Counted from the first letter of the stretch, positions 15,842-24,304 are shown. The stretch: DNA of 64,000 nt from Streptomyces viridiviolaceus (GCF_014650995.1 NZ_BMWA01000037.1:1-64000); one strand, 5' to 3'. Made by a program: numbers and translations. The notes: generated by a model from the letters alone, not told the origin.

Positions 15842-16936
15842 TCACGGCATCACGGTGGCTTCGGCGATCATGTCGATCACAGCGTCGAGGCCGCCCTGGG
15901 CCAGCGCCCGGCGTTGCATGTCCGCACCCGTGCCGTGCTGCATCCGGTGATGGAGCAGCGCGGCGACCTCCCGGGCGTCGCCGGCGTCCTCGAGCGCGGG
16001 ACCGATGTGTTCCAGGAGCTGGTACACCACGTCACCGGCACGGCAGCGCCTGCCGCCGGGATCGATCAGCTCCTGGCTCAGTCCATGGCGCGCGGCTTGC
16101 CACATCGCCGCCTTCAACAGCTCCGGGCTGGTGTCCGGCACCGTACGGCCGGTGGCGGCCTCGCGCAGGGCCGTTTCCACGAGTCCGCGCGCCACACCGG
16201 CGAACATCACGGCGCTGTCGGGACGCATCTGCACGTCCAGGCAGCGTATCTCCACCGTGGGATGGCGCTCGCACAGCCGGGCCTGCCAGTACAACTGCCC
16301 GCTGTCGGCGATCATGCCTGTGGACAGCAGGCGCGCGACCCGCTGATCGTAATCTCGGTCGTCGGTGAAGCGCGGCGGCATTCCACTGACCGGCCAGCGG
16401 TCGAAGACGATGGTGCGCCAACTGGCGAACCCGGTGTCGTGCCCGTCCCACAACGGGGAGTTCGCTCCCATGGCGGTGAGCGTGGGCAGCCATGGCCGCA
16501 GTCGGTTCAGCACCTCGACGCCGACACGTCGGCTGGGCACGGCGACGTGTACGTGCATGCCGTTGACCATCTGTTCCGCCACCAGTTGCGGCGCCTGCCG
16601 CCGCATGGCCCGGTAGCGGGCCTTGTCCGTGACGGGCACGGGGGTGTCGTGCACCATCGAGGCGGTGCCGCTGGCCAGGATCCGGCAGCCGTACATCTCC
16701 GCCGCATGCGCCACGGCGTGCCGCAGACGCAGCAGGTGCCCACCGACCTCCTCCAGAGTGCCGCAGACGGGGGTGGCCACCTCGACCTGGGCCTGCAGAA
16801 GCTCGAGCTGTATCTCATCGGGTGTGACGAACGGTTCCAGGCCGGCCGCGGTCCGCACCTTCTCGCCGTTCGGACTCAACCGGCGTGTGGCCGCATCGAC
16901 CAGAATGTACTCCTCTTCCACACCGATGGTCGTCAT
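15842..16936 (-). CDS. Carboxylate-amine ligase of the glutamate-cysteine ligase family 2 (YbdK-like)
   Basis: 364 aa, ATG at 16936 with GGAAGGG 6 bases upstream. Family hallmarks: TIGVEEEYILVD at the N-terminus, DEIQLELLQAQVEVATPVC, GMHVHVAVPS, and RPWLPTLTAMGANSPLWDGHDTGFASWR. Family members form an amide between a gamma- or alpha-carboxylate and an amine using ATP; YbdK has weak glutamate-cysteine ligase activity and many Streptomyces copies have unknown substrates. Convergent with the peptidase, 80 bp apart. Its closeness to an amidotransferase and a peptidase suggests a joint role in small-peptide metabolism (inference). Confidence 0.88.
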   Translation of the reverse strand: MTTIGVEEEYILVDAATRRLSPNGEKVRTAAGLEPFVTPDEIQLELLQAQVEVATPVCGTLEEVGGHLLRLRHAVAHAAEMYGCRILASGTASMVHDTPVPVTDKARYRAMRRQAPQLVAEQMVNGMHVHVAVPSRRVGVEVLNRLRPWLPTLTAMGANSPLWDGHDTGFASWRTIVFDRWPVSGMPPRFTDDRDYDQRVARLLSTGMIADSGQLYWQARLCERHPTVEIRCLDVQMRPDSAVMFAGVARGLVETALREAATGRTVPDTSPELLKAAMWQAARHGLSQELIDPGGRRCRAGDVVYQLLEHIGPALEDAGDAREVAALLHHRMQHGTGADMQRRALAQGGLDAVIDMIAEATVMP

Positions 16937-16964
16937 GCGCAACCCTTCCACGGCGCCGGGCATC

Positions 16965-17291
16965 GCTCTCGCGCGAGCGGTGCGATCCCTTCCGGGCCCG
17001 TCCGGACGACGCCCGGTGTCGCATCCGACTCTGCCAGGATGCCCCGTGCGGCGCAGGATTCCACCAGCTCGACCGGCGAGGCCGCGATGCCGTCCGGCGT
17101 CGCCCCCCGGTCGGCCCCTGGGCGGGCAGACCCCGCGCAAGCACGGCAGGCGCGCCGGTGCCGAGAAAAAATGCGCGAACCGGCGGGCCGGCCGACACTG
17201 GTTGCAGGATGCTCGGCCGGCCCAAGTCCACGACGGCCGTCGGGCCTGGGCCGTACTCGTCCCAGAGTCTTGTGGCGAGCGGAGAAGCCGG
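16965..17291 (-). pseudogene. Frameshifted gene fragment of unknown family
   Basis: 361-bp gap between two minus-strand genes. Reading leftward from 17291, one frame gives LATRLWDEYGPGPTAVV then LGRPSILQPVSAGPP and FFLGTGAPAVLARGL. After a run of G residues near 17112-17117 a second frame continues TPDGIAASPVELVESCAARG then ILAESDATPGVVRTGPEG. Both stretches look coding by composition, but no start codon or RBS is convincing and the frames differ. Probably a decayed gene. Confidence 0.35.
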
Positions 17292-17297
17292 GGCCTG

Positions 17298-18155
17298 TCA
17301 GAACAACAGGCTCACCACCTGGCCCACGGTCATGACGAGCCCGAGCAGCAGGATCGGGCCCCCGAAGAGCGCGATTCCTGCCGTCCGCCAGGCCAGGGTC
17401 CGCCCGGTCAGCGTGCATACGGCCTTGCCCGGCTCCTCCGGGTCGTAGACGACCTCGATGCGGTCCGGGTCGCCACCGATCTTCGGCGCTGCGTAATCGG
17501 CCAGGATCTCGTGGTCGCCGCCCTGAAGGTCCGTGTATCGGAAGTACCTCTTCTGGCCACCGCCGTGGGAAAACCGCGCCACGACCGCGACCCCCCGCTT
17601 CCTCAGCGCCCACCGCCGGCGCGCCGCTGCGGCTCCTATTCCGACGAGGAGGATGCCGAGGGCGAGCGGGCCTATCCCTGTCGCCCACATGATCACCCGG
17701 AACATGTCTCCCGCCAGGGCCAGCCCCGCGATACCCCCGAGGTAGACCACGAGCACGGTGAGGACTTCGGCGCGAGTGCGCCGTTTCCTGCGCCGGACGG
17801 CCTCGGGTGTTCCCGGGGGCAGCACGTCGACCAAAGCTGCCCCGCCTCGGGGCGGTCCCGTCCGCGGTCTCGCCCGGTTGATCACCTCGACGAACCGCGC
17901 CGCCGCCGCGGCATCGCGTCCCTCCACCACGAACACCGGCCCTGGCAGCCCGTTGGTGCCCCACAGCGCCACCTCGACCGACCGGCCGTGGCGTCCCGTC
18001 GCCCGGGCGCCCTCGACGGCCGCGATCGGTATCCGGCGACGTTCTTCCCCATGGTCCAGCCACACGGCCCCGGCATCGAGCCAGATACTCCCCCTACGCC
18101 CGCGGAGCGAGAGCGACGGCAGCCGGGGGAGCGACGGTTCGGATTGACGGGGCAT
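17298..18155 (-). CDS. Membrane protein with DUF3592-like domain
   Basis: 285 aa, ATG at 18155 preceded by AAGGAAAAGG. The N-terminal ~90 residues look like a soluble PH-like module (GSIWLDAGAVWLDHGEERRRIPIAAVEGARA). Three helices follow (~127-145, ~150-168 and ~260-282). The loop between the second and third carries GVAVVARFSHGGGQKRYFRYTDLQGG and RIEVVYDPEEPGKAV, typical of DUF3592-type membrane proteins with an SH3-like extracytoplasmic segment. Function unknown. No operon partner obvious. Confidence 0.7.
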   Translation of the reverse strand: MPRQSEPSLPRLPSLSLRGRRGSIWLDAGAVWLDHGEERRRIPIAAVEGARATGRHGRSVEVALWGTNGLPGPVFVVEGRDAAAAARFVEVINRARPRTGPPRGGAALVDVLPPGTPEAVRRRKRRTRAEVLTVLVVYLGGIAGLALAGDMFRVIMWATGIGPLALGILLVGIGAAAARRRWALRKRGVAVVARFSHGGGQKRYFRYTDLQGGDHEILADYAAPKIGGDPDRIEVVYDPEEPGKAVCTLTGRTLAWRTAGIALFGGPILLLGLVMTVGQVVSLLF

Positions 18156-18389
18156 GACTACCTTTTCCTTGCGGCCACTCGAGCGTCGGACGTCGAGTGG
18201 ATTTTCGCAGCAACTGCCTCGTGCATGGAATGCATTGACCTCACACAGCAGGTCATCGAACCGGGGAGACGTCCGCGTGGCGGCGTGTCGGCGGGGCCGG
18301 AGCGTCACCGTCTGCTCCTGCGTACGGTCCCGGCCGGCATGCAGGGGCCGGCCGGGGTGGCACGACAGAGCCTTGAACCTGACGGCTTC

Positions 18390-18686
18390 TCAGCCGGCAG
18401 CCTTGGCGAGGATACGATCCATCTCCTCTTTGCCGAAGGCACGCAAGGTCGTGGTGCGGACGTTGCCCACCCCGCCGAGTTGCAGGATCGCCGCGGTGGC
18501 GGTCTCGTCGTCGGGGGCCTCGACGACGGCCACGAGGTCGTACGGACCGACGGTCCAGAAGACGTTCAGGAGATTGGCCCCGAGCTTCTGCACCGCCGAG
18601 CCGAATGCTTCGGCACGCTTCGCGGTGTCCCTGTAGTTCCGGATCCCTTGATCGGTCCAGTTCAGCAACGTGACATACGTCGGCAT
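18390..18686 (-). CDS. GYD-domain protein
   Basis: 98 aa, ATG at 18686. Matches the GYD family of small ferredoxin-fold (dimeric alpha/beta-barrel) proteins: MPTYVTLLNWTDQGIRNYRDT, then VFWTVGPYDLVAVVEAPDDET and RTTTLRAFGKEEMDRIL. Such proteins are stable dimers of unknown function, sometimes associated with stress regulons. It sits alone; its upstream region holds the three-hairpin cluster at 18722-18827. Confidence 0.88.
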   Translation of the reverse strand: MPTYVTLLNWTDQGIRNYRDTAKRAEAFGSAVQKLGANLLNVFWTVGPYDLVAVVEAPDDETATAAILQLGGVGNVRTTTLRAFGKEEMDRILAKAAG

Positions 18687-18721
18687 GCTCTTTCCGCCTT
18701 CGTTGAGATTCTTCGTGGATA

Positions 18722-18827
18722 CCCGGCCTTCAGGCCGGGGACGGGATGAAGCGCCTGCAGAGCAGGGCGGGGCAGTCGTCGGTGCAGACCCAGCGGGAGC
18801 CCGCTGGAGCCCCGCCTTTGGGCGGGG
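18722..18827. repeat. Cluster of three perfect hairpins
   Basis: Three inverted repeats within 106 bp: CCCGGCCT-TC-AGGCCGGG at 18722-18739, CAGCGGG-AG-CCCGCTG at 18791-18806, and CCCCGCC-TTT-GGGCGGGG at 18810-18827. They lie in the 487-bp gap between the GYD gene and the divergent MMPL gene. The style resembles IS200/IS605-type ends or TnpB-associated guide-RNA 3' ends, but no transposase frame is present. A regulatory leader of the GYD gene is an alternative. Confidence 0.5.
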
Positions 18828-19173
18828 GAGGAGGTCGAGAGGGAACACATCGCGAGGCCCATCCTGGACATGACCCCTGCGGAATGCATGACGTAGGCAT
18901 CCGATCGGGTTGCCCGAGCGGGATCGCCATGACCAACTGACCTATCCGGCAGCGCGCAGGAGCGGATGCGGCGTACACGCATCGCCGTGACCTACGCCCG
19001 TGGGAGAGGCGCGCAGAGGCGTACTACACCCGACGCAGTACGTCAGTCCAGATCCAGGGACGGATCAAATGCAGGAGAGCCCGGGTGAGCATGGACGGGT
19101 ACCCCGGTCAAAGTCTGCCTTCTCCCCTGTGCCGGGTCTTCGCCCTGCCCGTAACCCGACGGATTGGTCCCAG
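18828..19173. other. Intergenic region before the MMPL gene
   Basis: 346 bp without a gene I can support. The MMPL frame stays open upstream from 19173 to 19000 but shows no family similarity before 19174. Small interrupted frames in 18840-19010 contain stops and look like decayed sequence. The promoter of the transporter should lie here, but no clear -35/-10 pair stood out. Confidence 0.4.
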
Positions 19174-21393
19174 GTGGCTACGTTCCTCTATCGACTCGGT
19201 CGACGTGCGTTCCGGCGCCGCGGCCTCGTTGCCCTGCTGTGGGTGGCCGTACTCGTGGGCGCCGGCGTTGCCGCGTCCGCAGCGCCCGCCCCTCCCGAAG
19301 ACTCCTTCTCCATGCCTGGCACGGAGTCGCAGAAGGCGTTCGACCTGCTCGACGAACGCTTCCCGGCCGCCAGTGCCGAAGGCGCCACGGCCCGCGTGGT
19401 GATCCGTGCCCCGGAAGGCGAGAAGATCTCCGACCCGGCCGGCAAGGCCAAGGTCGAAGAACTCGTCGCGGCCCTCGGTGACGGCCCGCAGGTCGCCTCG
19501 GTGGCCGACCCGTTCGAGGCGGACGCCGTCAGCGAGGACGGAACGACCGCGTACGCCTCGGTGACGTACAAGGTCAACTCCATGGAGCTGACCGACCAGG
19601 CTCGCGAGTCGCTCACCGAGGCCACCGACGACGCGCGCAGTGACGGATTCACCGTCGAGACCGGCGGCGACGCGGTGATGGCCGAGCAGGAGATGGGCGG
19701 CACCGCCGAGCTGATCGGCATAGGCGTCGCCGCGATCGTCCTCCTGCTGACCTTCGGCTCACTCGTCGCGGCAGGCATGCCGCTGCTCTCGGCCATCATC
19801 GGCGTCGGCATCGGCATCTCCGGTATCGGAGCGCTGGGCAGCACGCTCGAGCTGTCCGCCACGACCTCGACGCTGGCCATGATGATCGGCCTGGCGGTCG
19901 CCATCGACTACGCCCTGTTCATCGTCTCGCGCTACCGAGCGGAGATCGCCGAGGGCCGGTCCCCCGAGGACGCGGCGGGACGCGCCGTCGGTACCGCGGG
20001 CTCCGCGGTGGTCTTCGCCGGACTCACCGTGATCGTGGCCCTGGCAGGCCTCGCGGTGGTCAACATCCCCATCCTCACCAAGATGGGCCTGGCCGCCGCG
20101 GCCACGGTCGGCATCGCCGTACTGATCGCACTCACCCTGACCCCGGCACTGCTGGCCTTCGCCGGCAAGAAGGCGCTCAGCCGCAAGGACCGCAAGGTTT
20201 CCGCGGCAGAACGGAAGGCGCCCGCCAAGCCCAAGCTCGGCACACGCTGGGCCGGGTTCGTCCTCCGGCGCCCGGTGACCGTGCTGCTCACCGCGGTGAT
20301 CGGCCTCGGCGTCGTCGCCGTACCGGCCACCAGTCTGGAGCTGGGCCTGCCCGACGAGGGCAGCGCGGCGCCCGACTCCACTCAGCGCAAGGCCTACGAC
20401 ATGCTGTCGGAGTCCTTCGGCGCCGGGTTCAACGGTCCGTTGATGGTCACCGTCGACACACGGGGCGCGGACGACGCGAAGGCCGCCGCGGATGCCGTCG
20501 GCAAGGAGATCACCGGCCTGGGCGAGGCCGCGGCCGTCACCCCTGCGAACTTCAACAAGGCGGGCGACACCGCCGTCCTCACGGTCGTGCCCAAGACCGG
20601 GCCGAGCGACGCGGCCACCGAGTCGCTGGTCAAGGACATCCGCTCGTTGTCCGGTGACATCGAGGCCGAGACGGGCGCGACCATGCTGGTCACCGGCATG
20701 ACGGCGATGACCATCGACTTCTCGCAGACCCTGGACGACGCGCTCATCCCGTACCTGGCTCTGGTCGTCGGCCTCGCCTTCCTGCTCCTGATGCTGGTGT
20801 TCCGCTCGATCCTCGTTCCGCTGAAGGCCGCACTGGGCTTCCTGCTCTCGGTGGCCGCCGCGCTCGGCGCGGTCGTCGCGGTGTTCCAGTGGGGGTGGCT
20901 CGCCGACGTGTTCGGCGTGGACCAGCCGGGTCCGATCATGTCGATGATGCCCATCTTCATGATCGGCGTGGTCTTCGGACTGGCCATGGACTACGAAGTC
21001 TTCCTCGTGACGCGCATGCGCGAGGCCTACGTCCACGGGTCGTCGTCCGCCGAGTCCATCACCACGGGCTTCACCCACGGCGGGCGGGTCGTCGCGGCGG
21101 CCGCGATCATCATGATCAGCGTCTTCTCCGGCTTCATCATGGAGAACGACGACATGATCAAAATGATGGGCTTCGGCCTCGCGATCGCCGTCCTCTTCGA
21201 CGCCTTCGTGGTCCGCATGGCCATCGTGCCCGCGGTACTCGCACTGCTCGGGACCAAGGCGTGGTGGCTGCCCAAGTGGCTGGACCGCGTCCTGCCGAAC
21301 GTCGACGTCGAGGGAGAGAAGCTGCACAAGGAACTCGGCGACACCAACGCGCCCGCGCCGCACACCCGCGAGCCGGAGACGGCCGGAGTCTGA
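19174..21393 (+). CDS. MMPL-family RND-type lipid/drug exporter
   Basis: 739 aa from GTG 19174, where homology begins (ATFLYRLGRRAFRRRGLVALLW). Twelve transmembrane helices in two halves, each preceded by a large extracytoplasmic porter loop. Hallmarks: PGTESQKAFDLLDERFP, the helix-4 proton-relay region LAMMIGLAVAIDYALFIVSRYR, and its counterpart GVVFGLAMDYEVFLVTRMREAY. Proteins of this type export lipids, siderophores or polyketides across the membrane using proton motive force. No neighbouring regulator or lipid-synthesis gene defines its substrate. A strong terminator follows at 21411. Confidence 0.92.
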   Translation: MATFLYRLGRRAFRRRGLVALLWVAVLVGAGVAASAAPAPPEDSFSMPGTESQKAFDLLDERFPAASAEGATARVVIRAPEGEKISDPAGKAKVEELVAALGDGPQVASVADPFEADAVSEDGTTAYASVTYKVNSMELTDQARESLTEATDDARSDGFTVETGGDAVMAEQEMGGTAELIGIGVAAIVLLLTFGSLVAAGMPLLSAIIGVGIGISGIGALGSTLELSATTSTLAMMIGLAVAIDYALFIVSRYRAEIAEGRSPEDAAGRAVGTAGSAVVFAGLTVIVALAGLAVVNIPILTKMGLAAAATVGIAVLIALTLTPALLAFAGKKALSRKDRKVSAAERKAPAKPKLGTRWAGFVLRRPVTVLLTAVIGLGVVAVPATSLELGLPDEGSAAPDSTQRKAYDMLSESFGAGFNGPLMVTVDTRGADDAKAAADAVGKEITGLGEAAAVTPANFNKAGDTAVLTVVPKTGPSDAATESLVKDIRSLSGDIEAETGATMLVTGMTAMTIDFSQTLDDALIPYLALVVGLAFLLLMLVFRSILVPLKAALGFLLSVAAALGAVVAVFQWGWLADVFGVDQPGPIMSMMPIFMIGVVFGLAMDYEVFLVTRMREAYVHGSSSAESITTGFTHGGRVVAAAAIIMISVFSGFIMENDDMIKMMGFGLAIAVLFDAFVVRMAIVPAVLALLGTKAWWLPKWLDRVLPNVDVEGEKLHKELGDTNAPAPHTREPETAGV

Positions 21394-21410
21394 CCCTCAC
21401 GCGTACGGTT

Positions 21411-21439
21411 CCCGGTGCCCTGGTCTTCAGGGCGCCGGG
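21411..21439 (+). terminator. Rho-independent-like terminator after the MMPL gene
   Basis: Stem CCCGGTGCCCTG / CAGGGCGCCGGG (one G-T wobble) with a 5-nt loop GTCTT, 17 bases after the stop codon and followed by GCCTTTGCTT. This is the clearest terminator in this part of the window. Confidence 0.8.
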
Positions 21440-21528
21440 GCCTTTGCTTGCCAGGGCGGTTTCGACGCGGCTGGGCATCACGGCCGTAGAGTTCAGTCTG
21501 CCCTGATCGATCACCTGGGGAGGAACAC

Positions 21529-21948
21529 ATGCGGGCAGGCAAGGTGGTGACCCACGCCGTTGCCACGCTTCTGATCGTAGGCGTCGGCACCGGAGCGACA
21601 GCGTGCACGAGCGCTTCCGGGACGGACGCCCCCGCCTCGGACACGTCGAGCACCCCGGCGCCGGCAAACCCGACGCCGTCTCGGCAGACGCCGACTCACC
21701 GCGCGGAGACAGGGAGTTCCTCACCGAGCCCCGTGCGAACCTCTCCGGCGACTCCCTCCCCGAGGCCCGCTGCTCCCAGTCCCGCCACACCGAAGCAGAC
21801 GGCCCCGTCCGCCGGAGGCGGACCCACGGAGTGGCCTGAGAACGCCACGGTGGAGGAACTCCGGACCATGGAACCGGGCGTCGACCGGCCGAAGTCGTCG
21901 GGCGAAACCCAGTGCGACTGGCTGCGTGAGCAAGGCATAGCGTGCTGA
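21529..21948 (+). CDS. Small secreted Pro/Ser/Thr-rich (probable lipo)protein
   Basis: 139 aa, ATG with GGGGAGGA upstream. The N-terminus has a hydrophobic signal segment ending GTGATAC, an imperfect lipobox with Cys26. It is followed by ~65 residues of low-complexity Ser/Thr/Pro/Ala linker and a short C-terminal module (GGPTEWPENATVEELRTM to CDWLREQGIAC) with two cysteines that could form a disulfide. Function unknown; probably cell-surface anchored. Confidence 0.75.
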   Translation: MRAGKVVTHAVATLLIVGVGTGATACTSASGTDAPASDTSSTPAPANPTPSRQTPTHRAETGSSSPSPVRTSPATPSPRPAAPSPATPKQTAPSAGGGPTEWPENATVEELRTMEPGVDRPKSSGETQCDWLREQGIAC

Positions 21949-21981
21949 TTCCCTGATCGGTCGACCGTGCCGTCCGCGGTC

Positions 21982-22422
21982 CTAGCCGATCCGTTCGGCC
22001 AGAGCGACGATGATTCCCGAGGGGCCGCGGAGGTTGCAGAGTCGGTAGATGTTCTCGTACTGCGCCACCCCACCGAGGAGTTCGGCGCCATGGCGGCGCA
22101 GGCGGGCGATCGTGTCGTCGATGTCGTCGACGGCGAACATGACACGGTGCAGGCCCAGAGTGTTGGGTGGCGGGTCGAGTGGTCCGGAAGTGATCGCCGC
22201 GGGGGTGTGGAACTTCGTCAGCTCCAGCTTGCCGTGGCCGTCCGGGGTGCGCATCATCGCGATGGCGCTGCGGACCCCGTCGAGGCCGACCGTCTGGTCT
22301 GCCCAGGTTCCCTCGATCTGCGCTTCGCCTTCCAGCTCCATGCCGAGCTCGGTGAAGAAGGCGATGGCAGCCTCCAGGTCGTCGACGACGATGCCTACGT
22401 TGTCCATCCGCTGAATCGTCAC
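21982..22422 (-). CDS. VOC-family (glyoxalase-like) protein
   Basis: 146 aa, one double beta-alpha-beta module: MDNVGIVVDDLEAAIAFFTELGM, KLELTKFHTP, then LHRVMFAVDDIDDTIARLRRHGAELLG. His and Glu residues at the usual metal positions suggest a divalent-metal enzyme such as a lactoylglutathione-lyase-like or epimerase-like VOC protein. Convergent with the lipoprotein gene. No substrate clue from neighbours. Confidence 0.88.
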   Translation of the reverse strand: MTIQRMDNVGIVVDDLEAAIAFFTELGMELEGEAQIEGTWADQTVGLDGVRSAIAMMRTPDGHGKLELTKFHTPAAITSGPLDPPPNTLGLHRVMFAVDDIDDTIARLRRHGAELLGGVAQYENIYRLCNLRGPSGIIVALAERIG

Positions 22423-22554
22423 GGGGTGCTCCTTCTTCGTCGCGCAGTCCGTTCGGGCCAGTGGTACCCCTGGGACGGAGCCGGTGCCGCATTCCCGACA
22501 CCCGGAAGTGTCGATGTTCCGGGTGCTTCACCTTGCCGACGGGAGACAGAACTA

Positions 22555-22800
22555 GCAGCCCGCCTCGGCGTCGCTGTCGACGAACGAGTCGATGTCGATC
22601 GAGTACCCGGCACCGATGGTGAGGCCGGGGCGGCTTCGGTGGCCGTCCTCCGCGAGGTACTAGTGGTCAGGAAGGCGACCCGCAGGACCTTTTCGTCTCT
22701 GGTGAAGCACAGGCGGTCGGGCACGGATTCGAGGGCCGGATGCCAACCGTCCGGTGCGAGACGGCTGTTCGTGCTCGCGCCGCTGCGGCACCGCCCACCT
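22555..22800 (-). pseudogene. Frameshifted gene fragment, unknown
   Basis: In the 386-bp gap between two minus-strand genes, one frame gives DGWHPALESVPDRLCFTRDE then KVLRVAFLTTS. From about 22670 a second frame gives YLAEDGHRSRPGLTIGAGYS then IDIDSFVDSDAEAGC and a stop. Together they look like one gene broken near a CTAG at about 22660. No start codon with an RBS is seen. No family recognised. Confidence 0.35.
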
Positions 22801-22808
22801 CCACCATC

Positions 22809-23267
22809 TCAGCCTTCGACGTCGAGCGCTGTTCCGTACAACCGGTCCACCTTCAACCGGACGACCACCCGACGCTCGGCAACCAACTCCTCCAGGAACG
22901 CATCCTCGTCCTCGGGCTTCACAGCACTCGGCATCATCCCGAGCAGTTCCCGCCCGACCGCGTCACCAGGCACCTTCGTGATCTCGGAGACCTCGGCCTC
23001 GCCTTCGGCGACGGCGAACGACCACACGTCGCCGCCCTGCACATGCAGCGCTGCGCGCGGATTGCGGCGCAGATGCCCGACCTTGATCCGGTCGGCCGTA
23101 GTCGAGAACCGCACCAGGCGGGCTTCGGGGTCCCAGCTGTACAGCATGGTGGTCAGGTGAGGGTGGCCACTGCGCTTGACGGTGGCGAGCGTGCCGAACT
23201 GCTGCTTGCCGAGCAGGCTGGACAGGGCATCGTCGGACAGGGGGAGAGGCGCTGGTCCTTGTGTCAT
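22809..23267 (-). CDS. PPOX-class (pyridoxamine 5'-phosphate oxidase-like) flavin/F420-dependent protein
   Basis: 152 aa, split-barrel fold: FGTLATVKRSGHPHLTTMLYSWD, VRFSTTADRIKVGHLRRNPRAALHV, GDVWSFAVAEGEAEVSE. This is the pattern of the actinobacterial F420-binding or F420-dependent reductase subgroup, which reduces enones, quinones or biliverdin-like compounds using F420H2. Its C-terminus ends VDRLYGTALD. It lies 33 bp before the end of the glycosidase-like gene on the same strand and is probably co-transcribed with it. Confidence 0.85.
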   Translation of the reverse strand: MTQGPAPLPLSDDALSSLLGKQQFGTLATVKRSGHPHLTTMLYSWDPEARLVRFSTTADRIKVGHLRRNPRAALHVQGGDVWSFAVAEGEAEVSEITKVPGDAVGRELLGMMPSAVKPEDEDAFLEELVAERRVVVRLKVDRLYGTALDVEG

Positions 23268-23300
23268 GACTTGGTCAACATCCTTGACTGCCCAGGAATT

Positions 23301-24254
23301 TCAAGAACTCAGTTCCTTGATGAGCCGCTGGTAGGTCGCGAAGGCCGGCTTGGGAGTGTAGTCGTCGCGCAGCAGGCCGAAGTGATGGAAGAGCCCCTCG
23401 GCGCCGCTGTCGGCGTCGCGCAGGGCGAAGAGTGAGTAGCCGTCGATGTTCAGGTCGGCGGCGAGGGCGGCCACGGTCTGGATGACGGTGTCGAGGGCGG
23501 CGGCCTGTCGCTGCTCGGTGCGGCCGGGGCCGGTGGGCCAGCCGTTCTCGCACACGCGGATCGGGACGGCGTCCGCGATTCCGGCCTGCGGCAGGCTGGT
23601 GCGGCGGTACGCGCTCAGGACCGCGGTGACCGCGTCGGCCAACTGGTCCGCGGCGATGGGCCGGAACACGTCCGGGAAGAAGTCCAGGCCGACGTAGTCC
23701 AGGCTCTGCCGGAAGTGCTCGTCGGCCAGGGTGCCGAGGTCGGACCAGAAGGTGTCGGCCGGATCGAACGTGGGCACGGCGTTGAAGCCGACGGCCACCC
23801 GGTGGCCGAGGGACCGGGCCTCCTGCTTGGCGGCGACGACGCCTTGGACGAGCGCGTCGAGGACGTTGGGGGTGCTGCCGTCGACGGAGGCGACGTCGAG
23901 GTTGGGCTCCTCGCAGATCTGGACGGACGCCAGATCGGGTCCGCCGGACCGGACGGCCTCGCGGACGAACTCCGGCCAGCCGTCCAGGTTGCCGGACGGC
24001 TCGCGGAACTGCAGAACGAGGTCGAGGGTGCGACCGCGTCGGAGGTAGGTGTGCGGATCGGCGGGCGTGGGTGCGGGCGGTGCCACGGTGGCGGCGAACG
24101 AGCGGTAGGCGCGCACCGTCAGCGTGGCCGCCTCGCCCTGCAGTTCGTCGAGGGCTTCGACGATGCGGTCCGGGACGTCCGGGCTGACCGGATGGATGAT
24201 GCCCTGGTCGTCGCCCAGGAGGCCGCCGGGATAGATGCCGAAGGTAATGGTCAC
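23301..24254 (-). CDS. TIM-barrel glycosidase-like protein
   Basis: 317 aa. The pattern suggests a GH-A-clan (beta/alpha)8 barrel: an acid/base candidate in SVQICEEPNLD on strand 4, LDYVGLDFFPDVFRP in mid-barrel, and a nucleophile candidate in IRVCENGWPTG on strand 7, then GYSLFALRDADSG. The family cannot be set from sequence alone. No signal peptide, so the enzyme is intracellular, which is unusual for polysaccharide hydrolysis and suggests small glycosides. It is divergent from the TetR gene, with a palindromic operator candidate between them. Confidence 0.65.
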   Translation of the reverse strand: MTITFGIYPGGLLGDDQGIIHPVSPDVPDRIVEALDELQGEAATLTVRAYRSFAATVAPPAPTPADPHTYLRRGRTLDLVLQFREPSGNLDGWPEFVREAVRSGGPDLASVQICEEPNLDVASVDGSTPNVLDALVQGVVAAKQEARSLGHRVAVGFNAVPTFDPADTFWSDLGTLADEHFRQSLDYVGLDFFPDVFRPIAADQLADAVTAVLSAYRRTSLPQAGIADAVPIRVCENGWPTGPGRTEQRQAAALDTVIQTVAALAADLNIDGYSLFALRDADSGAEGLFHHFGLLRDDYTPKPAFATYQRLIKELSS

Positions 24255-24278
24255 GGTGGTCCCACCCCGAAAATCTTG

Positions 24279-24304
24279 GTGTCACTCCAACATTGTGGTG
24301 ACAC
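24279..24304. promoter_or_regulatory. Candidate TetR operator
   Basis: Perfect inverted repeat GTGTCAC-(12 bp)-GTGACAC, whose spacer CCAACATTGTGG is itself partly palindromic. It lies between the divergent glycosidase-like gene (start 24254) and the TetR gene (start 24317), only 12 bp before the regulator start, so binding would repress both genes. Confidence 0.6.

Noticed and set aside
19759..21363. Minus-strand 534-aa frame under the MMPL gene
   Set aside because: Antisense of transmembrane-coding sequence; Asp/Glu/His-rich with no recognisable domain.
22419..22724. 101-aa minus-strand ORF overlapping the VOC start
   Set aside because: Ser/Thr/Arg-rich composition past its first 20 codons indicates a wrong frame; only its first part belongs to the broken gene listed.
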